This document shows positions 11,764 to 26,700 of a DNA stretch of 64,000 nucleotides, in pieces. The position numbers and the translations under genes were made by a program. The notes under the pieces were generated by a model. The model was not told where the DNA came from. It did no database searches and saw only the letters and a program-made list of their open reading frames with translations. Source of the stretch: Tetrahymena thermophila SB210 (lineage: Eukaryota; Ciliophora; Oligohymenophorea; Hymenostomatida; Tetrahymenidae); contig NW_002476407.1 in the NCBI RefSeq assembly GCF_000189635.1, forward strand, positions 248,001 to 312,000. Direction: 5' to 3'. Each line of letters begins with the position of its first letter. The first letter of the stretch is position 1.

Positions 11764-14700
11764 TCAAATTATGATATCCATTACTTTTGGATGCTCTGTA
11801 TTTTGAGTATAAAAAAATCCTCTTTGAGATTAGAATATTTCAAAATTTCTTTTGAAAGGTATTTCTTCTGGTAGAGTGCTAACAAATCCTGAATGAAAAA
11901 TTACTAAAAATAGATCAAAAATAAATATATCAATGAGGAAAGCACCTACAACTTCAATTATAATATCCTATATTTAATTAACAGTAAAATACTAAGTCTA
12001 TGCAAAAGAATTCACTGTGCTAGAGTAGATGGCAAATAAGCATAAAAAGATAAATATATAGCATGTTAAATGTTATGCGCGAAGTCTGTTTAGGATTTTA
12101 GTGTTTATCAATTCATAGTCTTGTTATCTTATAAAGGAGCTAAATATTTAATTCAAAAATCCAAAGAAAGTATGACTGACAATATTTGATAGCATAATTA
12201 TTAGCAGTATTCTTGCTGGATTAAAGTAGAAAAGATAATTTATAAATGGTTGATTTGGAGTATGCTCAGAGCACCATTTATATATATAAAAATCGAAAGC
12301 TAGATATCCATAAAATGTTATATAAACATAAATTATCCTAGACATTTTGGTCTAAAATAGTGTGTCTTTGGCATGGAAAATAGAATAAATAGGATTTATA
12401 TTGTTAGAAGAAATTTTTTGTTTTTATTTTTATACATTTTCTCTCATTTTTAGGATAGCTAATTCATTTTCTATCAATTCATTCTTTTCTTTTATCTCTT
12501 ACTGCTATTATTGACTTAAGTTCATTTGTAAGTTGCTTTCTCTCAATCCTTAAATTTTTAATTAGTTTGAAAAATTAGATATTTTATTCTCTATTTTATT
12601 TGTTGATTATGGAGAATTTTTTATATTATGCTTAGATCTTGGGCTGTTTTATTAACTTTTGAGATTTATTGATTTAACTAAATGAGGACTTTTAGATTTT
12701 TAATTGAAAAGTGTGCTTTAGTTGCAAAATTTTGACTTTTTAACAACATTTGCTGAATTTGGAGAAGCTTGCTATTTAACAAATTTATCTTTTATAAGAC
12801 CTTAATCATCATTTGCTTCTGTAGTCAACATTATCTCCTCATTTTTATCATCTTTTTCTATTTTTTCATTCTTTTTAATATTTTTTGCCTTCGATTTAGA
12901 TTTTTTTCCTTTCTTTTTCTTTTATTATTGTTAATTAGTAGAATCAATACTTTACAAGTCTTATTCCTATATAACTAAGTTAACTTTTTAGAAAACCATT
13001 CTCGGTTAGCTATCTATCTTATATTTTTTTTCATTTCTTTATGGTGATTATTGATCTTAAATTTCTGCTATTTTTTCAGAGAATTTAGAAAATTTGTTTT
13101 GAGAATTGCTTTTATTTCTAGAAGTATTAGAATTATTTTAATTATTTGGGCTCTGGTCAATTGTTTATTTAACAAACTAAGACTTTTTAAAAGGAGTAAA
13201 TGGACTTTTTTGCAATTTTTTTGGTGAAAGATTTTAACTTTCAAACATTTTTTCTTATTCTTATTTAATTTAAGATTGTAAATCTAGAATATTACTCTAA
13301 TTTTCTTGACTATTTGCTTCTTGATTTTTCTCAATAATTTTAAGAAGTTTTTATTCTTATTCGTATTTTTTTTTAAGTTGCAATGCCTTTTTTGTTACTT
13401 CATCAATAGCTTTTCTAGTTAATTTCACTCTACCTTAACCATGTGCTGGCGAGAAATTAGAAAGTGTTTCAGCAACTTCATCTTATATTGAAATTTTAAC
13501 TAAATCTTTAGGTGTATTCGGATTACTTTTTGATTCTAATTAAAAAATAGAGTTAATATAATATGATATTCAATAAATTTACTAATATTATTATGAGACT
13601 GAGTGATTGAGAAATCATATTCTTTATCTTTTTCTTTATAAAATTAAATATCTTTCTCTTAATCATTATTTTGTTCATCTTATTAATTGCCATTTTTAAC
13701 ATTTTTATGAATATTATTTAAAATCATTTCTGCAGGAGCTTCATCATCATCTAAAAATTTAAATTTAAAACTTGCTCTGATTCCTGTCTTAAAAAAAACT
13801 CCTACCACTAATACTCCAATTATTATTATTTAGCCTAGTTATCTATTTGATGATTAAGACACTGTATCCTCATCATTGTTTGATAAACTAGAAATCAAAT
13901 TTTAAACAGAATCCTATTGAATGTAATCCCACATGCTATAAGTTGAGTAGTTTTCTCCATCCTAAGTAACAATAAAAGTTTGTTTAGCCAATACATTTAA
14001 AACACCTCCGCTTAATTAAATATTAACGGCGTTTACTAAATTAACATTTCTTTATCCTAATTTATCAAATAATTAAATGTTTTAAAATATAGAAAAAAGC
14101 TAAAATCCACAGCAAAATATTGGTTTATTTCTAAAAATATTTTTATGAAAAAAGCATATTTGAAATATTAAATATTTAGAGTTAGATAAAAGACAATTAA
14201 ATAAAGATTTACCTATTTTTGGAGTAGGTAAATTCGAAATAGTTATGACAGCAGGATTTGAAGCAGAAAGTAAAGAATTTCCAACTTTTTAAGCTTCTTT
14301 CATATCACTTAAATTAATTACGCTTTTTATGGACTAAGGCTAAAGAGCAGCACTAAAATCCGTTAAATGGGTGCATGAACAAATAATTGAAGTTATTGTT
14401 TCTTTAACTAAAGTGCAGCCATCAGACTATTTTAAAAAATGAAAAATAAAATTACACTAAATAGAAATTAGAAAAGTAATACTTTATATGAGTTGGTTTC
14501 TTCATCATAGTAGGTACACTAAATAGCATCTGTATTCAAGCCAGGAGGAGATGGAACTTTTTTTGGAATTGTCATTACAATAGGTTTTGGAGCGTCTGAT
14601 ACGCTTTAAGCACCACCATTGCCTCCTAAAGAGAGAGAAAGAGTAGTTGTGACAGCAAATGGGTTAGCTCTGGGGTCTACCTTAAAGCTAGATCCAGAAA

Positions 14701-17700
14701 CTATAACTTTCTTTGAAGTATCAATTACTTGTGGAGGTATTTAAACTGTTAGACTTCTAAAAACTACTGGTATGGCTGAGTTTGAATCAGAAGAGGATTG
14801 TAATAATCTTATTTTTTACAATTTTTATAATCTTCTAAGCTGTCTTCTGCCTTAAGGAGTTGATCCATTTACATTGGTGTTTGATGTATTTATCATCTAA
14901 AGGCTTAATGGTATTGCTGCTGAATCACTAGTATCACTCTGTTATGTAAGAGATTCTCCCATATTTATATTTTAAAATGTTGCAGATTAAATATTTTAAT
15001 TTAGGACTTGTAGCTGTTAAATTTAGGATGAAGCCTGTTAAGCTTGGGTGTTTTACAAAATAGTTATTAAATTTTAACAAATTGTCTAATATATTTAAAT
15101 CTGTATCTAATCTAAAACATTATTCAGGCTAGAAGTGAGAATACTAATAAATACATTTGCTAATTAGATAGCTTCATCATTAAAATCTGAATAATAAAAA
15201 ACATTTCCTATTGCTTATGCTACTATTATACTAGAATATTTAGTTGTATTTTAAGATAGTATATATTAAATATATTATGGTATATTGGCTTATAAAAAGA
15301 TATAATCACTCTGCTACCATTAACAATTTACACCTAAGTAACCTTCAAGACATTAGCAAGAATATAAATTTAATGACATCACACATGAGCCTTAACCAAA
15401 GCAATCAATATCTGGGTCACATTATGCATTTTAATTATAAGTTTTCTTATTTGATAAAGCTATTTGCATGTTAATGTTATTATTTTATTATAGTGCTTTC
15501 AATTTTTTAGAATCTATTACAAATGACTCTCTGATATTTAAAATGTAATTCAAAAAACTTATTGAATCAAACACATTTTAAGAATTAAATTTGAAAATAC
15601 TTTGATCAACTTTTACTGTCTTCTTCAAAGTTATAATCGAATAATCGTATCTCTCAGAACTTCCATCTGCACTATATATCTTAATTTCACAAGCTATATT
15701 TTAATCAGATTCATAATAAATGGGAAACTAATACGTTAAAAGACTTGCTATTTATTTTAATAAAAAAATATTTGTTTAAAGTAAAATCTTAACTAATAAA
15801 TTAATAAATAATCTACCTTATGTTTAATTGAAAGGAATCGATTCATAAATTTATACTAATCCTACTTTAACAAAGCTAGGATTTGTTTATTTCTAAATTG
15901 AGCCATCATCTGCTATAGTGTTTGAGAATTACACTTACAGCACAAAGTAACTTATATCAAAAAGCAAAGGCTATGGAAATTTGTAGTTCTAGATACTAAT
16001 TTAGAAAATATCTGATCCAGCTGTTCCAGAAGTTGGGTTGACAATAAAGCTACCAGCTATAATTTCACCTGCAGTCATAAAGCTAACTTCATCATTGAGT
16101 ATTTCATTTGAAGCTAAGATTACTTCAATCCTGAAAGTATAAGATTAACTAGCTAGTTTTAATAATAAATAATTTTATAAAAAAAAGGATTAGAAAAAAA
16201 TTACATTTCAATGCAAGGAAGGGAATAGTTAATGTTAGCGTATTTATGGTAAGTATGTCAAAGCTAGCTTAGAATTATGCATCAGTACATTTTTTTAACA
16301 CCCATTCTATAGATTTAATAGGTCCTAAAACAAATAAACTTGCTTGTAACACAACGTCTTTGGTAATTCCTATAGCAGAATTAAAACTATTAAGGATTTT
16401 AACTACCTCATTGCTGCTTTCAACGCATGTCATTGATGCTGTTTGAGTGTAACCTACTGGGCATTCTTCAAGACATAATCCATTGAATAATACTAGATTT
16501 GATATGCAAGCTTTGCAAAAATTATAGCATACTACACAATAGCCTGATACAGAATCTAAATTATATCCTATTAAGCAGCTATCAGAGCAGGTTGAAATTA
16601 CTGGATGATAAAATATCTAAGATAAAAAAGAAAAATAAAAACTTTTTGTTGATTTATCAAATGAAATAAATATTTACTTTTTAGACACATTCTTAGCATT
16701 AATTAGGCTAAGGGCCTGTGCACTTTGAGCATAATGGATGACAGGGAGAACATATTTATTAATTGTTTGCGTAGTAACCTTTAGGACATGCGCTAAGACA
16801 CTAGCCTTAACCTGAAATATATAATATTACCGTATTTTATGGGCATGAGTTTTGAATGCATTACTTTGCAACGAAATCAACAAATGGAGTTGTTGAGGAA
16901 CAAGATTAAACACAAGAATTTGATTAAATGTCTAAAAAACCTTAACAAGTAGTGCCATCTATGCAAGCAAATTAATTACCTTAAGTAAACAAATCTATCA
17001 CAAAATTTTATGCTGAGCATTTCGTGCATGTTACTAATAACGAGTCAGGGTCTATTGTGCATAAATTGCAATTATTAGAGCATTAGCATTGCTAATTTAA
17101 ATTTTCAACCATTCCTTAAGGACAACTCTAAACGCATATCTGATTTGATGAACTTAATGCTAGTAAATAAAAGTTGTTTGCACAACTGGTACACATGTTT
17201 TAGCTTGAACAGCTTGAGCAGCTTGAAGGACAAATGTTACAAGTAGATTGGTATAAATATTTACCTGATTGGCAGCTTAAACAGTTCGATGAACTAGCTC
17301 CATAGCAAGTTAAACATACTGGATTACATTATTAACAAGAATTTAGCAAGCTGTCATAATAGTTTCCATCTCCACAAGAAGTACATGTGTTACTTTACTA
17401 TTGCATACCCAATTAGCAAGTGTAGCATTGATTCTATAAGAATCCGTAACAGGTTTTGCAATTAGGGTGACAAGGAAGACATTACCCTTAGCTGTAAAAG
17501 TAGGACTGTAAACAACTTGAGCATTAATTTACTCCTGGACCAGTACATGTACTACAGGGAGAATTGCATTAATGACATTTATTATCTTAATCACTGCCAT
17601 AAAAACCAGGTGGGCATGTTTAAACACATGTTTAGTTATACAAAAATTACCCTAAATTTTAAAAGAGTTTTTAAGATAAATTAATAATTTATTGTTAAAA

Positions 17701-20700
17701 TTTTACCTAGAGGACATGATGTGCATAATGTACTATCTTGAGAGCAAGTGTTGCAAAGTTAAGAACATTAAGAGCAAGTTTTAGATGAAGTCACATAATA
17801 TCCAGTTAGGCATGATGTACATTAATTATCACCTATCCCAAAACAGTTAAAACAAGAACTGCTACATTTTTAACATATATTATGCTATACATTTTAGCTA
17901 TCTGTTAAGGTTTGCTTAAAGAATTGATCAGGGCAAGTTAATTAGCAAGTAGACTAATACAAGTAATATGGAGATACGCATGAATAGCACTACGTTTCAT
18001 TTAAACCAAAGCAACTCGAACATTTAAAGTTACACAGCTGGCATACTCCTTGAATAGAAATATATCCTTATGCACAGACAGTACAGTAAGAAGCAGATGT
18101 ACATTAAAGACAATTTTGACTGCATAAAAGGCATATGCCTTAATTACTGTAATATCCTATGTTACACTGTTATTAACATTAATTACCCTGCAATGAAAGT
18201 GGTGACTTACAACTCATACAGTCAGATGCAGTTCCTGCACTACAATCATTGCAAACATTATTACACATCATGCAAGATGAAGAAACTAATACTTTTGACG
18301 AATTATAATTTGACTGTAAGTAATATCCTATTTGACAAGCTTAGCACATAGTAGATGAAGTACAGAGTGAGCATGGTTTAACACATTAAACACAAGATTA
18401 TGTTGAATCTGAAGCATAATATCCAACTGGGCATTAAGTAAGACAAAATCCCTGATAATTGTAGTACCCTTAGAGACATTTAATACATACAGTTTGAGAT
18501 TTACATAATACACATCCAGCACTACATTACTAACATTAAAAGTTTGAATCTAAATAATAGCTAGTAGTACACGAGTTACAAATAAAATTACCAAGACTAT
18601 TAAAACCTGAGCACGTTGTGCAATTATTGCCGCAAGGCGTGCACATTCCAGTAACATTACTTCCATAAAATCCATTTGGACAAGTTGAGAGGCAAGTATT
18701 CATATAAAGAAAATAATTTGGTTGGCATTAAATACATAATGTTGCTGAGGTACAAATCTAACAAACTGAAGGACAAGGAGAACAGCTTGAAGGTAAAGTA
18801 TTTCCGGAGATATCATAAAATAGCTAAGTCATATAACTTCCCTACGGGCAAGACAAACATACATTTGGGGAGGATCCTTAGCATGCCAAGCATGAAGGGT
18901 CACATAAGGAGCATAGCCCTGTTTACATATTTCCATAATATCCTTTAGGACAGCCTCCTTACTAATTACTATAGCATTAAGTCCTCATTAAAAAACTTCC
19001 TTTAATAATTGATAAACAAATTTTTTTAATAAAAGAAAATAATATCATTTATTTTTATTTTTAAATAAACTTTTATTTTTTTTAAAAAAATTTAATAGAA
19101 AATATAAAATTTTAAAATATTTTATTAATTCTATTTTTTACTTGATTTCTTTTGAAATATTTTTGTAAATAACCAAATTTATTATTATAAATTTATAATT
19201 GAATTTATTACCAGGATTGCAAAATAAACAGTTATCTTGATTTGGACCAAAGCAATTTTAGCAGAAAGGATGGCAAGGGAGACATAAATTATTTTTAAAA
19301 TAAAAACCTTAGCTACATGCTGTACATTAATTATTTTAAGGGCCAAAACATAAACTGCATGCTTAATTACATTATTTACAAATTTTATTCTACAAGTAAT
19401 ATCCAGGATTACATGATAAGACACAAGATTTTTCTATATTTTAACATAATTTTATATTGATAAAATGTTAGTTTAATTTTAAGAAAAAAATAATATACCT
19501 TATAAAACATATCCATCTGTGCAAGAATAGCATTACTCAGATGTAGTACCAAAGCATCTGAGACATTTACTGTCACATGGTACACAAAGATTATTAAGTA
19601 AAGTAAAACCATCTTAGCAAACTAAGCAATCAGAAAAATCTGGTCCATCACAACTTTTGCATTAGCTATTGCATGGTAAACAACTATCATCATAAGCATA
19701 AGTACCTGGTATCTCAGAGCAATCCAAAGTGCAAATAGAATTATTATAAAATATCACACCATACTAGCACAGACTGCAGGATAAATTGGTTTGATCAGTG
19801 CATTATAGACATAATGGATTACAAGGTAAGCAAGCACCAGATTATGCTTCTTTAAAGTATCCAAGATTGCACTATGTACAGTCTGTATTTTTAGGGCCGC
19901 TGCAAGATAAACAGCTAGTATCACAAGATTAACAAACATTATTTTAATCAACATATTATTACTCCCAGCATGACAATTAGCATTATCTAGCCATTGTTAA
20001 TACATATCCTGCTTAGCATGTTAAACAGGATTAACCGTCTAGAGTACATTCATCACATGGGAATGGGCAAGGTTTACAAATTCCTAATTTAGATAATTAC
20101 TGGTATTTTAAGGGAGGACAAGATGTTACGCAGGAGTAATCTTTTAGATAGAAACCTTATTAGCAACTTCTGCATGAAAACTTAATGTAAAAAAAAAATG
20201 AATATACAAAAAACGTAAACTAAATTTTACATTATTGGCTTAAAAGCATGTAGTGCAAGGATATTAACATTGTGAACAGTAAGAAGTGAATGGTGAAGAA
20301 AATGATCCTTGAATAAACATTAATGTTTAAGACTTATCAATACAAGAACAGCTATTATTAGATTGTAAAATAGCTCCATCAGCGCAGCTTAAACAATCAG
20401 TTGATAAAGGTCCTTTACATGATTAGCATGATTTGTGGCAAATTAATTATGTGAGATTCATATTTTTAATATAAAATACTGAGTTCTAAGAACTAATTGT
20501 AATTTGTAGATTTTGGCTAAAATAAGCTGAGAAACTACTAATATAAGCAGTTACAGTTTAAGCTTAGGCACTTGCAGAAGAAGAACAAGTTTATTTTTAA
20601 GCTAAATTTATTTGCTGTTAAAAAATTGTATTCAAGAATGAAAAATTGCTACTAAAACTTAATATTGTACTTTATAAGACTAAAATATCTATTTGTAAAA

Positions 20701-23700
20701 TGAGTTATGAGTGGGTGAAAATTTAAGGTATTTATAGTATAACTTATGAGTTAAATGGACCAGCAAATAAATTAGATCCGCATGAGCTATAAAGTTAAGC
20801 TTAAGAAGGATTAGAAGCTGAATATAAATTTTTTATGTCATTAGAAAATGTAGAAGTATTGTTCAAAAATATAAACGAAATTGGATTAGATTAGCTCAAA
20901 CAAGCTTAAGAAAAGCTATCAAGATAATAACTTTATTTTGTGCAGCTGTTAACACATTCGTTATCTTATAAAACTTAAGGTGCATAACAGGAAATGCAAT
21001 TATCAGATTTTGGTCCAATGCAATTGTAACAACTGCTGTCACAAAGAAGACACTTATTTTAGCTGGTATCAAAATAGTAGTTATCTGGACAATTCAAAAC
21101 ACATCTTTAACCTAATTATTTATACCCTAACTTACATTTAATACAATTAAACGGACCTGGACCAGAGCACGATAGGCATGATGAATCACAAGGCTGACAG
21201 AAACCGCAAGGTTAAACAGAACATTTTGGTAAGAGAGAATATACATAACCTGAATTACATTAGCATTAATATTATGGGATACCTCCATTAACGCATTGAG
21301 TACACTGATATTGAGAATTACACTGAGAGCAATAAATAGGACATAGATCTAAAAAATAAAAATAATTATTTAGAATATAAAAATAAAATTATTTATTTAC
21401 TTGCAATAATAGTCAGATTTCTAAATGCCCAATTGACAGAATTAAAATTTTATGTAAATAAAGAGAGCTAGAATTGAGACTAGTTATAGGTATAGTTTGC
21501 TATTTGAATCTAAGATACACTAGGAGATGAATAATTGAGACACTAATTTAATTAAATTTTTTGTTGCAAATTTGAATAACCTTAAGAAACTAATGTTTTA
21601 TTGTTAATTTGTACATTAAATTAAGAATTACTCAGCCATGGATTTAAAATCAAAATTTAAAATTAAATGTTTAGCTAATAAAAAGGTTAAATTAAGTTAA
21701 ATGATCTCGAAAAATTAGTATTGCTGAACTAACCTACAAAATTGTTTGTCCCACACTGTAGGAGATATTAACTTGGTGTTTATATAGGAGATTAAACCCA
21801 AAATTTAGAATATTAAAACTCATTAGATAGAGTATTGTTACTAAATAGCTGGATTTACTAAGTGAGATTAGTAGGAAGACATAATCTTTTTGTTATGTCA
21901 TTCACAAGATAAGGCCAATATCTTAAATTTTAAGGAACTTTATTACAATCTTAATAGCATATCCCTTCATACAAAAAATATCCATTGATACATTATAAAC
22001 AAATATTATCGTTGTCACAAATTTAGCAAGGTGAATTACATGCTTGGCATGTATAGCAAGGATTAGACCAGCAGTTAAATTATTTAGCTAAGTATTGTGA
22101 GCTTAAAGGGCAGAGACATCTACCATTAACAAAGATGAGATCACTGGTACAAGATAAGCAATCTGAAACGTTTGGACCACTGCATGTAAAGCATGAATAG
22201 TGACATTAAAGTATATCTATTTTGAATGACCTTATACCCCAATTCAATAGTGAGCTTTAGGAAGGATTACTTGCGAAATTAAAGCTGATGTTAAATTAAG
22301 TAGCTGTATTTTAATGAGCGAAAGTAGCATTTATAAAATATAGAGATGACTGAGTGAGTTAATTTGAGCATATCATAGAATTTTACTGTATTATTTATAG
22401 CTAGTAGTTTGTTATCAAATTTCCATCTGAAATAAGTTACAAATAATTTTAAATTGTAGAAGCGTTTACAATCAATCCAGCTTTAGAAATAAGCAAAATA
22501 AAAGAGTAGCTGATTTTATAATGTAAAGGGATTTAATTTATTGATGTAGATAGAATGCTCGATCCATTTAGAGTTCCTGCACCTCCAAAAAATAAAAGTT
22601 AATACTAGTATAAAAAACAATTTATAAATTTAGGGGATGAGTTTTAATTAACTTAATTAGCTATTATCCAATTATATCCCTAAAATTGTTAAGGAGTAAA
22701 GAAATCTTAAAACATGTTTCTTATGACTCCATCACATAAAGTGCAAATCAGATTGATTGTATCAGTACAGTAGTTGCTAGGGCATTAATTAACACAGCTT
22801 TAGGAATCAGGATTGTAAAAAGTTGGATTACCATTATTATAATAACATTGATTACATAGAGGAGGATTTTAAAATCCATTCGAGCAAGTTAAGCAGTTTG
22901 AAGGTGAATATTAGCATGATTAGCAGTTTAAATTACAAGGAAGGCACTGCTTGGCATTATAGTCAAAATAGTAAGCTCCTTTTTGTATTGGTTACTAATA
23001 AATTAGCTATTAATAATAGGTATTGCATTCACCATTGCTAACACATACTCCGAAAATATTCTAGAAATTAGTATTACATTTAATACATAATTAATCTGAG
23101 TTATATTTTCCCAGTTACAAAATACAATTTTAAGAAAATAATCTATTTAGCATTATTGAATTTACTTAATCGCTTGGCTGTAGAGTTATGCCTAATTTAT
23201 TAGACGCATTTTATAAGACAACTTCATCTGTCTATGACTACATAAGAATATTATAAGGTTTCACATATGATCCACTTTAAAGTACTAATCTACCAATTAT
23301 AAAATAGTTTTATGGGTTATTAAATTCATTGCTCAATGAGCCTATTACGATATAGCTTAGATTGCTAGCTGAGCTAGAAGTTTGACTGAAAGAATTAAAT
23401 CCAGTTGTAGCTTAAGGTAAGTTAAATATAATATTTTCCTCATTGAAATTTTAGCTATATAAACTGATTGAGAGAACTCTTTGATTTCCAAAATAACCCT
23501 TCATAATTTGAATAGAAATTCCATAAGAACTTGAAGAGTTGATAGGTATTTATATTTTTTAGCTATTTACACATTAGACTAGATTAGAACAAATTTGCAA
23601 AGTGTAAAATTACTAAAAATTTTGAAATGATTAAGAGTTTGATGAACCATCTTATAATATTAATCTAAAATTTAGTTAACCTACCTAAAGCAAAGTACCT

Positions 23701-26700
23701 TCGAAGGGACTTACTTTATTGATGGTTATAGTAAAACCTATCACAAATCCATACTCTTCATTAATTTACCCAAGATAGAACGAATTTGGAATAGTGAATG
23801 ATTAATTAGTTTAGACAAGCAATCCTTGCTAAGTTAAAGCATTCTAATATGAAGGATCCATAAAATTATTATTATTATTAGAGTAGTCATAAATAAAAGA
23901 GGTAGAAATATAGATTTTAAATTCATAATAAAAGACAATTTTTTAGTATGTTTTTGAAAAATATAATGCAGTGTCATTTAAATTCAAGCTATTCAGATTT
24001 ATTGAGTTTTATGGACTTGGAGAAGTGTTTAAGTAATTAAAAACTCCGAAGTCCATAGTTTAACCATTCCATTAAGAGCTTGCAAAATAAACTGGATTGT
24101 TGACAGTAAAATTGAATTAGCTAGAAAAATCAAATTAAGCTGTACTTTCTGAATAAACAGTTATATTAGAGCTCCAAAATCCTTTTTATTTAATTAATTT
24201 AACAGTAAAATTACTCTAGAAATATCCATTTAGCCAGTCTAGACTTAAATAAAACCATTAATTACTGAGATTGTCTAAACCAGTAATTATAGGGAAATTA
24301 TTTTTTTTATAAACAGAATCTCCTGTATTTTAGTAATTAAGCAAAATCGAATTACTTGTGCAACTTACTCCAATTTATGTTCTTTAATCTTATGAAAAAA
24401 CTTCAAATAAAGAATAAACCACTTAATCTTGCATAGAATTAATATAAAACCATGCTTATACGACCATATTTATACGCGCATCATGTGTTAACCTAGGATC
24501 TTTAAAGAAATTATAGGGATAAATTTGTTAACTGCTTAGAGTTTAATTTTTTGTGACTTCTATGTTTAATCCTGGTTTTATATTCTAGTAACTCCCGAAT
24601 TTCTTTTTTTTTAAGTAATTAAAAATAAATAATAAATAAAAAAATTATTTTAAAAAATACAGCTAGCTTGAAGCCATCACATCTTATATTGTATGATGGT
24701 GCATATCCATCCATGACTGTTATATTATAGCTCAGTTAAAATTATATTGAAAAGAAATTTAATTATTAGGTTTTATCACTTAACAAGAATGTATTATTTT
24801 AATACTTAAGACTGTAAGTATTTTACCAGTTCAATGATAGAGGAGTAAATTGCAGAATTTAACCATCTTATTAAAATGTACTTCTATCTGAGCAATAACT
24901 CATAGAATTTTACAGATGATCAAAATTATATTTGGAATTTTAAGGGGATTATAATCCAATCATGAATGTTTTTTCTTATTTGATTGATCCAAAACAAATA
25001 AATTAAGGCGGAGCTAACATGGAAACTTCGTATTCTATGGTACCAAGAGAATTACCAATATTTGAATAGATAGCAAAATTATTTAAGGAAAGACTATTCT
25101 GTGTTAAAATTATAGTCCTATTTGTTTTAACCATACTGCAAGTGCTACATCCAAGCAAATTAAAACTATCCATATCACCTCCATTTACCAAAGTAATATT
25201 TAGCTATATTTTATTCTTCCAAGCAATATAAAGAACCTATTGATTTGTATAACAACCACAATTTAATTATTAATATAAACTTTAATCAGTGCAGCTATCA
25301 CAAAGTGTATTACTTGGATTGGATTTACAACAGCCTTTATAACACTAAATACATCCATTGACAGGATCTAAAATATATCCTTATTAGCAGGTACAATTTG
25401 GTAGCTAAAGACTGGAATCTTTACATTATAAACAAACTCCATATTAATCACATTTATTACACCAACTTGGACAAACTAACAATGATCCCATCATTGAAAT
25501 ACCGAGTGATTAAATAAATTCTCTTTCCACATTTAAGTAAGCACTATAATAAAACTATCCATTTTACTGCTAAACACTTCCTTTTGTTTAGAAATCTATA
25601 TCTGTTAAAGACTGCGTACCAACTTATATTTGATAAATGGGAAAAAGAATTTAGGCATTAGTGGAGTAATAAGAAATAGATGAAGCATTATAAAAAGAAG
25701 TTATATTCCATCTATCCCAATATTTTGTTAACCAATTATTATAAATTATTGTTTCCGCTTATAGTATATTAGTTTATGTAATATTTTAATTATTTATTGT
25801 GTTATTTTAATTTTAAGTACTATTTGAATTATTTGCTGTTGAATTTGTACTAGTACTAGTATTGTTTAATGTGCTGTTTGTTTTAGTTGAATTTGAGTTT
25901 GTATTTTATGAGTTTGTACTATTACTTTATTATTAAGTTGAATTAGTTTATATAAATCTTCTAGTCTTGGTCTATGAGGTAGAGTTAGTTGAAGAGTTTG
26001 AACTAGATGTTTTTGTACTATTCTAGGTGGTATTTTAGCTATTTAAATTTGTTTGAGTAATGTTTTAGCTAGTTTAAGTAATATTTTAGCTAGATTATGT
26101 AGTATTTTAGCTTGTTTAGGTATTATTTTAGCTATTTGTGTTGTTGGAATTAGAGTTTTAACTTGTTAAACTTTAAGAGGACTAGCTTTTATCTATAACA
26201 ATGGGATCATAACTAATAGCAATAGGGGTGCTCTATTATTAATAAAATTAATTTATTTAGATTACGAGAGTAGTTTAAATAGAAATTTACATTAAAGTTT
26301 GCAGGATTTAGATTTTGAATTTCAATTAAAGAAGAATTTTAAACAGCAATATATTAAAATTTAAATTAAGTTATATTTCCAGGAAAAATTTAAATATTAA
26401 ATGTAACTGATGTTAAATTTATACTTAATATTTAGATGTTAAAATTAAAATTAGCTGTTACATCACCAGAGTAGCTATAGACGGAGGTCATTACTTAAGG
26501 AATTTAGCTAAATTATTTTGAAAATGTAGATGAAATGGGATAAAATTAAGAAGAGGAGTTGCTTTGGAGTGATTACCATTATTAAAGCTAACTTTGACTA
26601 ACAGTCACGGAGCCAACCTGAATATTTTAATTTTATGTAGCAAAGTATTTTATTCTCATACTTTAAAGCAAAAAGTTATTATAAACTTCATAAACAAGAT

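Noticed and set aside
19000..19211. Gene boundary inside the giant gene at a 212-nt AT-rich gap
   Set aside because: A GT...AG intron restores the frame exactly in the middle of a Cys-rich repeat (NCLFCNPG before, MRTQCYSNQQ after), so it is an intron.
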